DNA of 64,000 nt from Stenotrophomonas maltophilia. Its GTDB lineage: Bacteria; Pseudomonadota; Gammaproteobacteria; Xanthomonadales; Xanthomonadaceae. This document shows positions 25,324 to 33,779 of this stretch, piece after piece. The position numbers were made by a program, and so were the translations under genes. The first letter of the stretch is position 1. Each line of letters begins with the position of its first letter. Under the pieces are notes generated by a model. The model was not told the DNA's origin. It made no database searches and was given only the letters and a program-made list of their open reading frames with translations. The stretch spans positions 1,644,501 to 1,708,500 of the forward strand of contig NZ_CP029773.1 of assembly GCF_003205835.1 (NCBI RefSeq). The letters run 5' to 3'.

Positions 25324-28280
25324 TGCTCGATCTTCTCAATGAATTCGGGGTTGATCTCCAACGGGTCGTCGCCGTCGGAAAATGGGATGTCGTAAGCGTC
25401 GAACGACGCATCGTTGATTTGTTCAAGCGCGCCGTCGAGCATCAGCTCCATGTCTGCCGCGCCATCTTCCAGTTCGGCACGGGTCCAAACCGGGCGCGAC
25501 AGCATGAGGCGCAGCAGCGCGCTGTGTGCCTGGTCAAGCCCTAGCAACTGACCAGCACTCTCCAGCTCGGCACCCACCGCTTGCGCCGGCGCAAGATCAG
25601 GGGGAGTCGCTTCCTCGTCGGTGAAAATGTTGGCGAGCAACGCGGATACTTGGGCTGTGTCCCGCTGAAGAGCAGCGATCCGGTCGGGATCGAGTTGGAA
25701 TGCGCCAGGCGCAGCCTTGGGCAATGCGCTGGGGGCTTTGGACGGGCGTGGGGCATGGACGTCGCTGAACACACGAGCGGGATCCACGCCCAGCGCTTTG
25801 TAGACGCGCTCCAAGAACCGGACCTCCTCTGGGGAGACCATTCCGTCGACTTGGGCGAGCGTGGCCATGGACCCGGCGATGGCGTCCTTTATGTCCCCGC
25901 TGAGCGGATCCAGCTTCTTGCGCAACGTAGGCAAGGAAAGCGGTGCCCTCGCCAAGAGATCAAGGTGCGCGCGCAGACGCCGTCGGTCACCCCCGCTCAG
26001 ATGCGTCCAGCTTTCGATTTCGCGTGAAAGGTGCTCAAGTTCGTGGGCGCTGAACGTGCCATCAGACTGAGCGACCGTCGAGGCGAGTTGTAGGGTCAAC
26101 TGGGCCGTTTGATAGGCCTGAGCGTCGGTTCGATGGGTTTGGTCGGGAAGCAGGGGGAAGAGAACGATCGGGTCGTTCTCGCCAGGCACCCGCGCGCCTT
26201 CGAGCACATTGGGTTCGATGCCGACCCTAGACTGCTCCAGTGCTCGTGCGAGTTCCCGAATTTTGTCCTTGCCCAAGGTGGTTCCGACTGCCCCAAGCCT
26301 CCCCAATAGGTCAGTCAGCTTGATCGACAAATTGGCGGTTTGAACATCCGAAGCGACTTCGGCCAATGCTGTCCGCGTGGCCAACGGCCAAATCTCTGAC
26401 GGAAGCAGCAAGGTGCCCTCAATGGATTGGCGGGCCTCGGGGTTCTTGCCCACGAGCCGGCTGAAGGCTCCGAGGTCCTCCGAGCACTGAGAAACAAGTT
26501 CCTGCAGCGCCTTTAGGGGCGCTCGCAATGCGGTGACATCGGGAATGTCACCGAAAGTTTTGGTGCCGGCGTCAGTCCGGTCCAGGGCCGGGTTAAAGGG
26601 GCGGCGTGTGAACTTCAGCTTGGTGCGGTTTTTTGGCAGCACCATTCCAGGGCCGAACGTCTCTTGATACCGCAGAGCGAAAAGGCGATCGAACTCTTCC
26701 GCACAACGCGTTGCGGCGGTTCGCAGCGGAATCTCTGGATTGAGTCGCACCCACGCCGTGGCCAGTGCGGGGGGCACGGGGACTCGATCCAAGGAGCATT
26801 GCCCCAGGGCCAAGCGGATGTAGAAAGGCAGTTCGTAAGTTCGTTCGAACGCTGGAAGAGGTGCGTTGTAAAGCTGTTCGCCTGCTTCGGTCAGAGCCAT
26901 CCAGTCGAGCAGGCTGTTGACATGACCGTGGACGTTCGGAAGCACGGCAGCATAAGCAGACGACAAACGGCGGAGCATCGCCTTGATAGCGGGCCAGTCT
27001 TGCTTGGAATCCGGATCGTTCACCGAATCCAGCAAGATGCGACGCTCCAATCCAAACAGGAACAATCGAACATACTGGATTGCGCAGCCGGGATCGGTAC
27101 GGTCCGAAGCGAGCCACTTCAGATAGGCGTGGCGTTCAGCGGGTTCAAAGTCTGCGTAGCCTCCCCAGTAGCGCGTCGTGGACCGGTAATCCCCGTATCG
27201 CCCAACGGCAAGAACGCCATTGACCAAGCTGGGCTCGTTCTCACGCGTGCCAGGGGTGGCCAGCCGCGGGCCTGTGTAGAACAGGCCGCCCCGGATAACG
27301 ATGCCCGCGATCTCGATCTCGTCCTGAGCGCCGAGCCAGCGGGTTTTGTCCCAGCCCTCGGGCGGTCGGGGCACTGTGTATTGCTTTGCCGGCTTTTCGG
27401 AGTCCATGGCCACCTGCCGGAGCTCATCGGGCAGGGAGGGAGGCGAAGCCCGCGATGGAAGCGGGGGCGGCGGCGTCATTGCACCTGCGTCGCGGTTTCC
27501 GTTCGTGTGGGGAGGGTTAGTCTGCTCCGCGGCTCTTGAGTCCAAGTGCGCTCGCCCATCTATGGTGCCCGTCAAGGTTTCTTCCGAGGCTGTATCCGCG
27601 TTTGTGGGGGACTGGACCAGAGGCTCGACCAGCTCATCTTGCGAAGTTGCGGCCAAGCGCTGGGTCACGGCAAGTTTCGCCGCAGTGAGGTTGCCCGGGC
27701 GCGCGCGCTCAACGCGTTCCACGTCAGGTTGGTAGGGGTAGGGGGTAGAAGGGTTTGCGGAGCCCACGGCCGTCAGCACCCGTGCGGCGGGCTCGATGGC
27801 GAGGCGCATGCTCACCGCGGCTTTGGCCTCTTCCAAATTGCCAGGACGGGGCGGCGAAAGAGTCTCTGGGGGCGCTCTGCTCGGGGCCTGCGCCGGGGGC
27901 AGCGCCGAGCGACCCTCAGAGCCGACCGGGCGCGCATCTTCTGACACGGCAGCGCCGACCGATCCCGAAGAGGTGCCCGATTCAATATTCGCGGGTCTCG
28001 CCGGTTGGGCAGCTTCTTGGCGGGGCTGTCTCTGTGCCGGCTGCCCAGATGGAAGAGCGGATGCCTTGATCAACTCAGCCAAGGTCGGCTCTGGAGCGGG
28101 GACCGGCTTGGCGGGAGAGGGTGTCCTTCTCGGGCGCGCCTTCCACTGCGCCCAGAACCAAACGGCGGTGGCCACCGCAAGGACGATCCCCAATCCGATC
28201 CAGACTTCCTTTGGCACCAATGCTATGACGACGAGGATTGCGACGATCCAGCCGCCTGCGGTTTGCTTCCTTCTCGCCAT
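25320..28280 (-). CDS. TerB-N/TerB/TerB-C domain membrane-anchored protein
   Basis: A 986-residue protein. One or two membrane helices lie at the N-terminus (IVAILVVIALV, IGLGIVLAVATAVWF). About 230 residues of Pro/Ala-rich, disordered linker follow. Then comes a TerB-N domain (RYWGGYADF, RHAYLKWLASDR, VRLFLFGLERRIL), a TerB-like helical core with acidic DGTFSAHELEHL and DGMVSPEEVRFLERVY repeats, and a C-terminal TerB-C region ending in PLEINPEFIEKI. Paired acidic loops suggest metal binding. I chose the ATG at 28280, with AGGGGG upstream. It is the first gene of the operon and would tether the ATPase and helicase to the inner membrane. Confidence 0.87.
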   Translation of the reverse strand: MARRKQTAGGWIVAILVVIALVPKEVWIGLGIVLAVATAVWFWAQWKARPRRTPSPAKPVPAPEPTLAELIKASALPSGQPAQRQPRQEAAQPARPANIESGTSSGSVGAAVSEDARPVGSEGRSALPPAQAPSRAPPETLSPPRPGNLEEAKAAVSMRLAIEPAARVLTAVGSANPSTPYPYQPDVERVERARPGNLTAAKLAVTQRLAATSQDELVEPLVQSPTNADTASEETLTGTIDGRAHLDSRAAEQTNPPHTNGNRDAGAMTPPPPLPSRASPPSLPDELRQVAMDSEKPAKQYTVPRPPEGWDKTRWLGAQDEIEIAGIVIRGGLFYTGPRLATPGTRENEPSLVNGVLAVGRYGDYRSTTRYWGGYADFEPAERHAYLKWLASDRTDPGCAIQYVRLFLFGLERRILLDSVNDPDSKQDWPAIKAMLRRLSSAYAAVLPNVHGHVNSLLDWMALTEAGEQLYNAPLPAFERTYELPFYIRLALGQCSLDRVPVPPALATAWVRLNPEIPLRTAATRCAEEFDRLFALRYQETFGPGMVLPKNRTKLKFTRRPFNPALDRTDAGTKTFGDIPDVTALRAPLKALQELVSQCSEDLGAFSRLVGKNPEARQSIEGTLLLPSEIWPLATRTALAEVASDVQTANLSIKLTDLLGRLGAVGTTLGKDKIRELARALEQSRVGIEPNVLEGARVPGENDPIVLFPLLPDQTHRTDAQAYQTAQLTLQLASTVAQSDGTFSAHELEHLSREIESWTHLSGGDRRRLRAHLDLLARAPLSLPTLRKKLDPLSGDIKDAIAGSMATLAQVDGMVSPEEVRFLERVYKALGVDPARVFSDVHAPRPSKAPSALPKAAPGAFQLDPDRIAALQRDTAQVSALLANIFTDEEATPPDLAPAQAVGAELESAGQLLGLDQAHSALLRLMLSRPVWTRAELEDGAADMELMLDGALEQINDASFDAYDIPFSDGDDPLEINPEFIEKIEQ

Positions 28281-28470
28281 ATGGCCCCCTGCCTTTGGCG
28301 CTTCCTTTGGGGCATTGTAGCTCGCCCACCCCATTTGAGACGCGCATAGCGAGGACGGGGCGAGGCACTGGAATGGCCAGGGTCTCGCCCATTCAGCATT
28401 GGCGTTCAGGGCACTGGGAGTGCATGCCCGAGGCCTTGACGTTGATGGCCGAGCGATTGCGCTGGGATAA

Positions 28471-28737
28471 TCAGTGGGACGGTGAGGGGCGTGTTTCGTT
28501 CACCGTAAGCAGGTGCCGCTGCAGGGCTGCGACGATCTCGTTGTCTGGCAGGTTCTGGGCCCCGGCGAGGAAAACGAGTTCGGCCACTTGTCGCCTGCGA
28601 TTGGCGTCGTCGCGGCGCTTGATGGCCTTCTCCCTGGCATCCTGCCGCTGATGCGCCAGAAGCTCCCTGGCTTGAAGCTGGGCCAGCCGATGGGTGGCCC
28701 GTTGGATCTGATCGCGGTAGTGATTGGTGGATGACAT
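28471..28737 (-). CDS. traD: TraD-like mobilisation accessory protein
   Basis: An 88-residue, strongly basic and helical protein (QRQDAREKAIKRRDDANRRR), then a conserved-looking C-terminal motif ELVFLAGAQNLPDNEIVAAL. This matches the small TraD family that sits next to TraA/MobQ relaxases and helps assemble the relaxosome. It is divergent from the relaxase gene, with a 260-base gap that holds a candidate oriT. The name refers to the small Ti-type TraD, not the F-plasmid coupling ATPase. Confidence 0.75.
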   Translation of the reverse strand: MSSTNHYRDQIQRATHRLAQLQARELLAHQRQDAREKAIKRRDDANRRRQVAELVFLAGAQNLPDNEIVAALQRHLLTVNETRPSPSH

Positions 28738-28872
28738 GATCTTCTCCTAGTGAAGTCTCCCTCAGTGAAGCAATGATTTCTCATCCGTCAACCTACTGAT
28801 GGCGACATCGCATTAGCACTTGAAGAAATCCAGAAAATCAGAAAAGGAAGATGCAAAAGCAAGGAGCGAAAA

Positions 28873-28898
28873 GCGCACTTAGGCATCACAATTGATGC
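28873..28898 (-). other. candidate oriT (RSF1010/MobQ-type nic region)
   Basis: On the minus strand a 6-bp inverted repeat (GCATCA/TGATGC with a 4-nt loop, 28883-28898) is followed two bases later by TAAGTGCGC (28881-28873). This copies the layout of the RSF1010 oriT, where a hairpin precedes TAAGTGCG and the nick follows that G. It lies between divergent traD and relaxase genes, where an oriT is expected for MobQ systems. The bases after the nick differ (CTTTTC rather than CCCTCC). Confidence 0.6.
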
Positions 28899-28970
28899 GT
28901 GCGCAATGGGCTTCGCCCCTTGAACCCCAAGCCGCTTTGCGACTTGCCAACTGCAAATTCAAAGGCATAA

Positions 28971-28993
28971 AGAGCTCAAAGAACTGGAGCTCT
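28971..28993 (+). promoter_or_regulatory. inverted repeat covering the relaxase ribosome site
   Basis: AGAGCTC (28971-28977) and GAGCTCT (28987-28993) form a 7-bp perfect stem with a 9-nt loop. The GGAG ribosome site of the relaxase (28986-28989) lies in the stem, four bases before the ATG region at 28998. The hairpin could hide the site in the mRNA, or the palindrome could be an operator for autoregulation by the relaxosome. Confidence 0.4.
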
Positions 28994-29884
28994 CTGCATG
29001 GCGATCTACCACACCCGTGTCAAAACCTTCTCCCGTGCCAAAGGCCATTCGGCCGTTGCCGCCGCTGCCTACCGCGCGGGCTTGTCCCTCATAGACGAGC
29101 GCACGGGAGCGCGGCACGATTACTCTCGCAGAGGCGGTGTGGTCGAGAGTCGCTGGGTGGTGCCTTTGAAGGCGCCCGACTGGTCGCTCGACGCCGCCAA
29201 GCTCTGGCAAGCGGCCGAGGCGGCAGAGAAGCGAAAAGACGCGACCGTGGCCCGCGAGTTTGAGATCGCGCTGCCGCACGAGCTGGATGGGCCTCAGCGC
29301 TCGGCCCTGACGGCTGACATCGCCCGGGCATTGGTTGATCGCTACGGCTTTGCAGCACAAGCGAGCATCCACTCGCCGGGCAGCAACGACGGACTCAATT
29401 GGCACGCACACATCCTCGCCACTACCCGGCGCTTGGATGCCGAAGGCCTTGCGGACAAAACGCGCGAGCTCGACGGTGGCCCCTCGGGGCGCAGCGAAGT
29501 GGAGTGGCTCCGGGCGATGGTGGCCCAGCTGACAAACAAGCATCTCGCCGCGGCTGAGATCGAAGTGTCGGTAGACCATCGAAGCTTGGAAGCGCAGGCG
29601 GAGGACGCGCTTGACCGGGGAGACATCGTCGCAGCAGCAATTCTGGGACGGCGCCCAACAATCCACCTGGGCCAACAGGCCTCAGCGTTGGAACGACGAG
29701 GCGTGGAGACCGATGTTGGAAAAGTCTTGGGCAACATCGTCGTGGACAATCAGAGAGCCGTGCATCAGGCGGCAATAAGGTTTGAGAGAGCGGCCACGGA
29801 TACGGACCCGGCCCACGGAAATGCAACGCCGCCATCGAACCGTATTGTGCTGGGGCCGAAATCCGGCGAAAGCTACATCGAGGA

Positions 29885-29892
29885 CGTAAAGG
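29885..29892. repeat. 8-bp target site duplication of the IS21 element (left copy)
   Basis: CGTAAAGG at 29885-29892 is repeated exactly at 32361-32368, directly outside the terminal inverted repeats. Identical copies indicate a recent insertion without later rearrangement. Confidence 0.93.
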
Positions 29893-29966
29893 TGTTGGCG
29901 CGCACTTAAAACTGACCCAGGCTGCGCGTTGAACTTTGACCCACCCGGTGTACGGGGCTGAGGGTA

Positions 29967-30758
29967 TCAGTTGGTGGTCTGGGTGGTGGCCTCCTTTGCC
30001 CTGATTCTGGCTTTGGTCTTGTTGGCGGCGGTGCTGTTGCGCAGCCGCCAGGAGTCGTTGCCGGTCTCCAGGATGTGGCAGTGGTGGGTGATGCGATCCA
30101 GCAGCGCGGTGGTCATCTTGGCGTCGCCGAACACCTGACCCCATTCGGAGAAGGCCAAGTTGGTGGTGATGGCGAGGCTGGTGCGCTCGTAGAGCTTGCT
30201 GATCAGGTGGAACAGCAGCGCGCCGCCTGAGGGGGTGAACGGCAGGTAGCCCAGTTCATCGAGGATGACCAGGTCGGCATAGGTCAGGCGCAGGGCGATC
30301 TGCCCGGCCTTGCCCTGGGCCTGTTCCTTCTCCAGCGCATTGACCAGTTCGATGGTGGAGAAGAAGCGCACGCGCAGGCGATGCTGGCGCACGGCCTGGA
30401 TGCCGATGGCGGTGGCCAGGTGGGTCTTGCCGGTGCCCGGTCCACCGACAAGGACGACGTTCTCGGGGGTGTGGATGAAGTCACCCTGGTGGAGTCGTTC
30501 GACCAGTGCGCGATCAACGGGACTGGCCGCGAAGTCGAACCCGAGCAGGTCACGATGGACGGGGAAACGTGCGGCCTTCATCTGGTTGGCCTGGGCACGA
30601 ACCTGCCGTTCGGCGGACTCGGCCTGCAGCAGTTCGGCCATCCAGTGTTCGGGCTCCATGGTGTGCAGGCGCATCTTGGCCAGCAGTTCGGGCCACTGGC
30701 TGGCCATGCCGTGCAGCTTGAGCTGCTGCATGCGCAGCGGCAGGTCAGGCGTCGACAT
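29967..30758 (-). CDS. istB: IS21 family helper ATPase IstB
   Basis: A 263-residue AAA+ helper of transposition. It has Walker [13 protein letters not shown] near residue 108, Walker [15 protein letters not shown] and the sensor stretch [14 protein letters not shown]. An N-terminal helical domain of about 60 residues precedes them. IstB stimulates the transposase and selects the target. The start overlaps the end of istA by 14 nt, the usual coupled arrangement. The frame is intact, so the element may still be active. Confidence 0.95.
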   Translation of the reverse strand: MSTPDLPLRMQQLKLHGMASQWPELLAKMRLHTMEPEHWMAELLQAESAERQVRAQANQMKAARFPVHRDLLGFDFAASPVDRALVERLHQGDFIHTPENVVLVGGPGTGKTHLATAIGIQAVRQHRLRVRFFSTIELVNALEKEQAQGKAGQIALRLTYADLVILDELGYLPFTPSGGALLFHLISKLYERTSLAITTNLAFSEWGQVFGDAKMTTALLDRITHHCHILETGNDSWRLRNSTAANKTKARIRAKEATTQTTN

Positions 30759-32253
30759 GATCTGCCTCCCGCAGGGCGTCGTAGCGGGCCGGATCGGACA
30801 CCGGCGGATGACGCAGCGTCACTCGCGAGGCGACCGTCTCGATCGTGCGGTCCGGATGCTGCAATCGCCCCAGCACGTTGAGCACGTGGTCGGCGCGCAC
30901 CAGGCCGGACTCGAGTGCCAGTTCCACCGCCACCAGTACCGCTTCGAGCCCGTGCACGGGTACGGCGGCCAGCACCTGGGCCATGGCGCGGTCGCCGTGA
31001 GGCTGGCGCAGCAACACCTGCTGCAGCTTGCGCAGCGGATCGGGCATGGACAGGAACGGCGCGCCGTCACGCAGTGCCCCCGGCTTGCGCTGGACCAGGG
31101 CGATGTAGTGCTGCCAGTCGTAGTGGACCCGATCACGCTCGAAGCTGCGCCGGTGGCGGGCGACCTCGGCCTCGCCGACCACCACGGCCAGTTCGAAGGG
31201 ATACACGCGCAGGCTGGCGACGGCGTGGGCGTGTTCGCACGGCACGCTGTAGCGGTTGCGCTGGAAGCTGACCAGCGCGGTCGAACTGACCCGCACCGGC
31301 CGCTCGATGTAGCCGTCGAAGGGCGCGGGCATCGGCATCAGGTGGGGCTGTTCGTCCTCCAGAGCTTCGGCCACGGTGATGTCGGAGGCATCCGGATGCG
31401 CCTGCATCGGCCAAGCGGCGCGGCACTCGCTGGCGAGCCAGGCATTGAGGGTGTCCAGATCTGGCCAGTGGCGGGCCCCGGCCTCGATCCAGATCTGTCG
31501 GCGCCGGTCCTGCACGTTCTTCTCGACCCGCCCCTTCTCCCAACCCGCGGCGCGGTTGCAGAACTCCGCGGCGAACAGGTAGTGGCTGGTCATGGCGTGG
31601 AAGCGGGCGTTGACCCGCCGTTCCCGGTGCTGGCCGATCCCGTCCACCGCCGTCTTCATGTTGTCGTAGATGCCGCGGCGCGGCACGCCACCGAAGGCGG
31701 TAAACGCCTGGGTATGAGCATCGAACAGCATCTCGTGGCTCTGGGTGGGATAGGCCACCAACCAGAAGGCGCGGCTGCAGGCCAGCTTCACGTGGGCGAG
31801 ATCCAGCGGCATCTTGGCGTGGCTGCCGACGAAGGCGTACTCGCGGCTCCAGTCGAACTGGAAGGCTTCACCCGGAGGAAAGTGCAACGGCACGAAGGCC
31901 GGGCGGCGGCTGGCGCCGCCGGCCGCCTTCCACTGGCGGATGAAGGCCGTCACCCGGGTGTAGGTGCCCGGATAGCCGATCGCCTGCAACTGCGAGAACA
32001 GCACCTTGGCGGTGCGTTGTTCCCGCCGGGGACGATGGCTGTCGGCACGCAGCCACGTCTCCAACTGGGACCGGTAGGGATCGAGCCGGGAGGGCGAGGC
32101 TCGCCTGGGATAGACCGGCTCGGACTGGCCGCTGCGCAGCCATCGCCGGATGGTATTGCGGGATAGGCCCGTGCGCTTGGCGATCTCGCGCAGCGGCAGG
32201 CCATCGCGGAAATGCATCCGCCGGATCTTGGCCAACATGACCATGGTGATCAC
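30745..32253 (-). CDS. istA: IS21 family transposase IstA
   Basis: A 502-residue DDE-type transposase. The first 50 residues are a helix-turn-helix ([19 protein letters not shown]), followed by the catalytic core with [12 protein letters not shown], the middle part with [11 protein letters not shown] and the [13 protein letters not shown] region that supplies the last acidic residue. The C-terminal beta-rich domain follows. It is transcribed toward istB from a promoter near the right end of the element. Intact. Confidence 0.95.
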   Translation of the reverse strand: MITMVMLAKIRRMHFRDGLPLREIAKRTGLSRNTIRRWLRSGQSEPVYPRRASPSRLDPYRSQLETWLRADSHRPRREQRTAKVLFSQLQAIGYPGTYTRVTAFIRQWKAAGGASRRPAFVPLHFPPGEAFQFDWSREYAFVGSHAKMPLDLAHVKLACSRAFWLVAYPTQSHEMLFDAHTQAFTAFGGVPRRGIYDNMKTAVDGIGQHRERRVNARFHAMTSHYLFAAEFCNRAAGWEKGRVEKNVQDRRRQIWIEAGARHWPDLDTLNAWLASECRAAWPMQAHPDASDITVAEALEDEQPHLMPMPAPFDGYIERPVRVSSTALVSFQRNRYSVPCEHAHAVASLRVYPFELAVVVGEAEVARHRRSFERDRVHYDWQHYIALVQRKPGALRDGAPFLSMPDPLRKLQQVLLRQPHGDRAMAQVLAAVPVHGLEAVLVAVELALESGLVRADHVLNVLGRLQHPDRTIETVASRVTLRHPPVSDPARYDALREADHVDA

Positions 32254-32360
32254 TCCTGAAATCCCCCGAGCAAAAGATGCTCAGGATGTGGGCTTCAGGT
32301 GGGTCAGTTTTACCCGCGCATCACCGCCGAAAGTGGGTCAGTTCTGGATGCGCGCCAACA

Positions 32361-32368
32361 CGTAAAGG
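32361..32368. repeat. 8-bp target site duplication of the IS21 element (right copy)
   Basis: CGTAAAGG, identical to 29885-29892. The relaxase frame resumes here as GTA AAG GGA TTC. Confidence 0.93.
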
Positions 32369-33008
32369 GATTCAGTCGGCAAGGAGTTTTGGCAATTCGC
32401 ACTCTTCCCAATGCACCCGAACCCTCACTTCAGTCCCTGCTGGAAAGGGCATGGGGACTTTGGCGTGACGTGGTGGCCGCGGGCCTTGAGGGGGCGCTTG
32501 GCTCCACACTCGTGCTTCTACGTCGCTTGGACTCGGCCATTGGCAACGGGAGCGTGGGTACAAGGGTGCGCAAGGATGTCCAGCGAACGCTAAGGGGCTT
32601 GGCCGCAGTGAGGCGACGAGCGACGGAGTGGATGCGGCGGGTGGAGGCTGAACGTCGGGCAGCATCGCTTCTGACGCGCGCCGAGAGGTCGTTGGAGGAC
32701 TTCGTCGAGCTGCAGCCCCGACCAACAGGCGCTGGACTGGTGGCCTGGGCCCGGCGTCGCGGACGTCGTTTGGCAGCAATCGAGCAGCGTTTGGATGCCC
32801 TGAGAAAAGCTCGTACAAAGATCGAGGACGGTCAGGAAGAGACCTGTGCGAATCAGCTGTCAGCCGCCGTGGCAGAGTTGGAAGCCGGCAGCAGGGTAGC
32901 CCTGGATCAGTTGGAGGATGCGCTCCACGAAACGGGAGACCCCGCAAAGCTGACTGTATCCGCGCAGCAGGCCGCGCCTCGGCCAAGGCTTCACTGACAG
33001 GAATGAAG

Positions 33009-33032
33009 AGCCCCCGCCGTGGCGGGGGCTTT
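33009..33032 (+). terminator. rho-independent terminator after relaxase
   Basis: AGCCCCCGCC pairs perfectly with GGCGGGGGCT across a 2-nt loop, followed by TTTAAA. It begins 12 bases after the relaxase stop and lies between convergent genes, so it may stop transcription from both sides. Confidence 0.8.
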
Positions 33033-33038
33033 AAACCT

Positions 33039-33362
33039 TCAATGAAGCGTTGGCCGCTTGGTCGTCGGCGGCTTGGCCGGGGGCCTGATTCCTCGCCGAT
33101 CGGCAAGCAGTTGGTCCAAAGACGCCAGCTCCTCTTTGACCTCCACGCGCTCCTTCGTTGTGGGCGCGGGCCGCTCCTGCACTCGTGGTCCGTCGTGGGT
33201 GAGGTTTAGCGGGCTTCCACCCGCGCGCTGGCGTAGAACCTCGGCGGCGACCTCCAGGGCCACTCGAACATCTTCTGAGCGCTCTCGTTGGGAACGCTGA
33301 GCCGCTCGTTCGATGGTGCCGCTTAAAACGAGCGCGGCGATTCGGGTTTGTGGATCAGTCAT
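33039..33362 (-). CDS. small hypothetical protein, tandem paralogue A
   Basis: A 107-residue protein starting MTDPQTRIAALVLSGT. Its first 50 residues align with the protein encoded just upstream (33359-33580): DP-x-T-x-IAAL-x-LSGT, then an R-rich helix and a helix ending in R-x-x-GRSP or RAGGSPL. The C-terminal 55 residues are unique, polar and Pro/Lys-rich. The start overlaps the stop of its paralogue by 4 nt (ATGA). No family is recognised. It lies between the relaxase and the ParB/RepB operon, so a role in mobilisation or maintenance is possible. Confidence 0.6.
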   Translation of the reverse strand: MTDPQTRIAALVLSGTIERAAQRSQRERSEDVRVALEVAAEVLRQRAGGSPLNLTHDGPRVQERPAPTTKERVEVKEELASLDQLLADRRGIRPPAKPPTTKRPTLH

Positions 33363-33580
33363 GGCTCCTCCGCTGTCGATGCGTGCCCGTCGTCAGTCGA
33401 CTGAGCTGCAATGTGGACCGGTCCGATCGGGCTTCTCCCTTCGGATCTGCCCAGAATGCGCTCCGCGAGATCAAGGGCGTCTTGAACATCCCTCAAGCGC
33501 TCCTCGCGAGTGCGATGGGCGGTGGGATTGAGGGTACCGCTCAGAAGTAGTGCGGCGATTTGGGTTCGTGGGTCTAGCAA
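33359..33580 (-). CDS. small hypothetical protein, tandem paralogue B
   Basis: I chose a TTG start at 33580 (73 residues), because GAGGA sits about 6 bases upstream and the resulting N-terminus (LDPRTQIAALLLSG) matches the start of paralogue A. A longer frame from 33661 would add an unlikely leader. It ends by overlapping paralogue A (ATGA). The core IAALLLSGT and the helix ERLRDVQDALDLAERILG are shared with A. Two adjacent diverged copies suggest an old tandem duplication. Function unknown. Confidence 0.58.
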   Translation of the reverse strand: MLDPRTQIAALLLSGTLNPTAHRTREERLRDVQDALDLAERILGRSEGRSPIGPVHIAAQSTDDGHASTAEEP

Positions 33581-33779
33581 TGTGCGTCCTCGGTTGGTGT
33601 GTGCTCGTAGCCAACCAGCTAAGTGAAAATTAGCAAGGCCACTTAGCAGGGAATTGCGCACAAAATTGCCAGTTAGTCGGAACAGCTCTGCTGTCGCGGT
33701 GCTTTCCCTTCAAAGGCAACCCGCGCGGCAACGTGGCGGTCTAATAGCTTGGGAGCTTGCAGCTGAGAGAAGAAGGTGG

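Larger units (their letters stand above)
29893..32360 (-). mobile_element. IS21-family insertion sequence, complete, 2468 bp
   Basis: The element starts with TG and ends with CA. The 27-bp termini match at 23 positions: TGTTGGCGCGCA-CTTAA-AACTGACCCA on the left and TGTTGGCGCGCA-TCCAG-AACTGACCCA on the right strand read inwards. Further subterminal copies of (A)ACTGACCCAC-like sequence occur at both ends, as in IS21 family elements with multiple transposase-binding repeats. It carries intact istA and istB overlapping by 14 nt and produced an 8-bp duplication. It splits the relaxase gene. Confidence 0.95.
28998..32997 (+). pseudogene. mobL: MobA/MobL (MobQ) relaxase interrupted by IS21 element
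   Basis: The N-terminal part (28998-29892) has the MobQ relaxase motifs: the catalytic tyrosine in VAAAAYRAG near residue 25, and the metal-binding H-x-H in NWHAHILAT near residue 136. An IS21 element lies at 29893-32360 and the C-terminal part resumes at 32369. Joining across one copy of the 8-bp duplication gives DVK-GFSRQGVL in frame and a 507-residue protein whose C-terminal half is a long basic helical domain. As it stands, transcription yields a 303-residue truncated protein ending in IS sequence. The relaxase would nick at oriT and pilot DNA; the truncated form keeps the catalytic domain and may retain partial activity. Confidence 0.88.

Noticed and set aside
30310..32166. 618-codon plus-strand frame across istA/istB
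   Set aside because: It is the antisense shadow of two clear IS21 genes.
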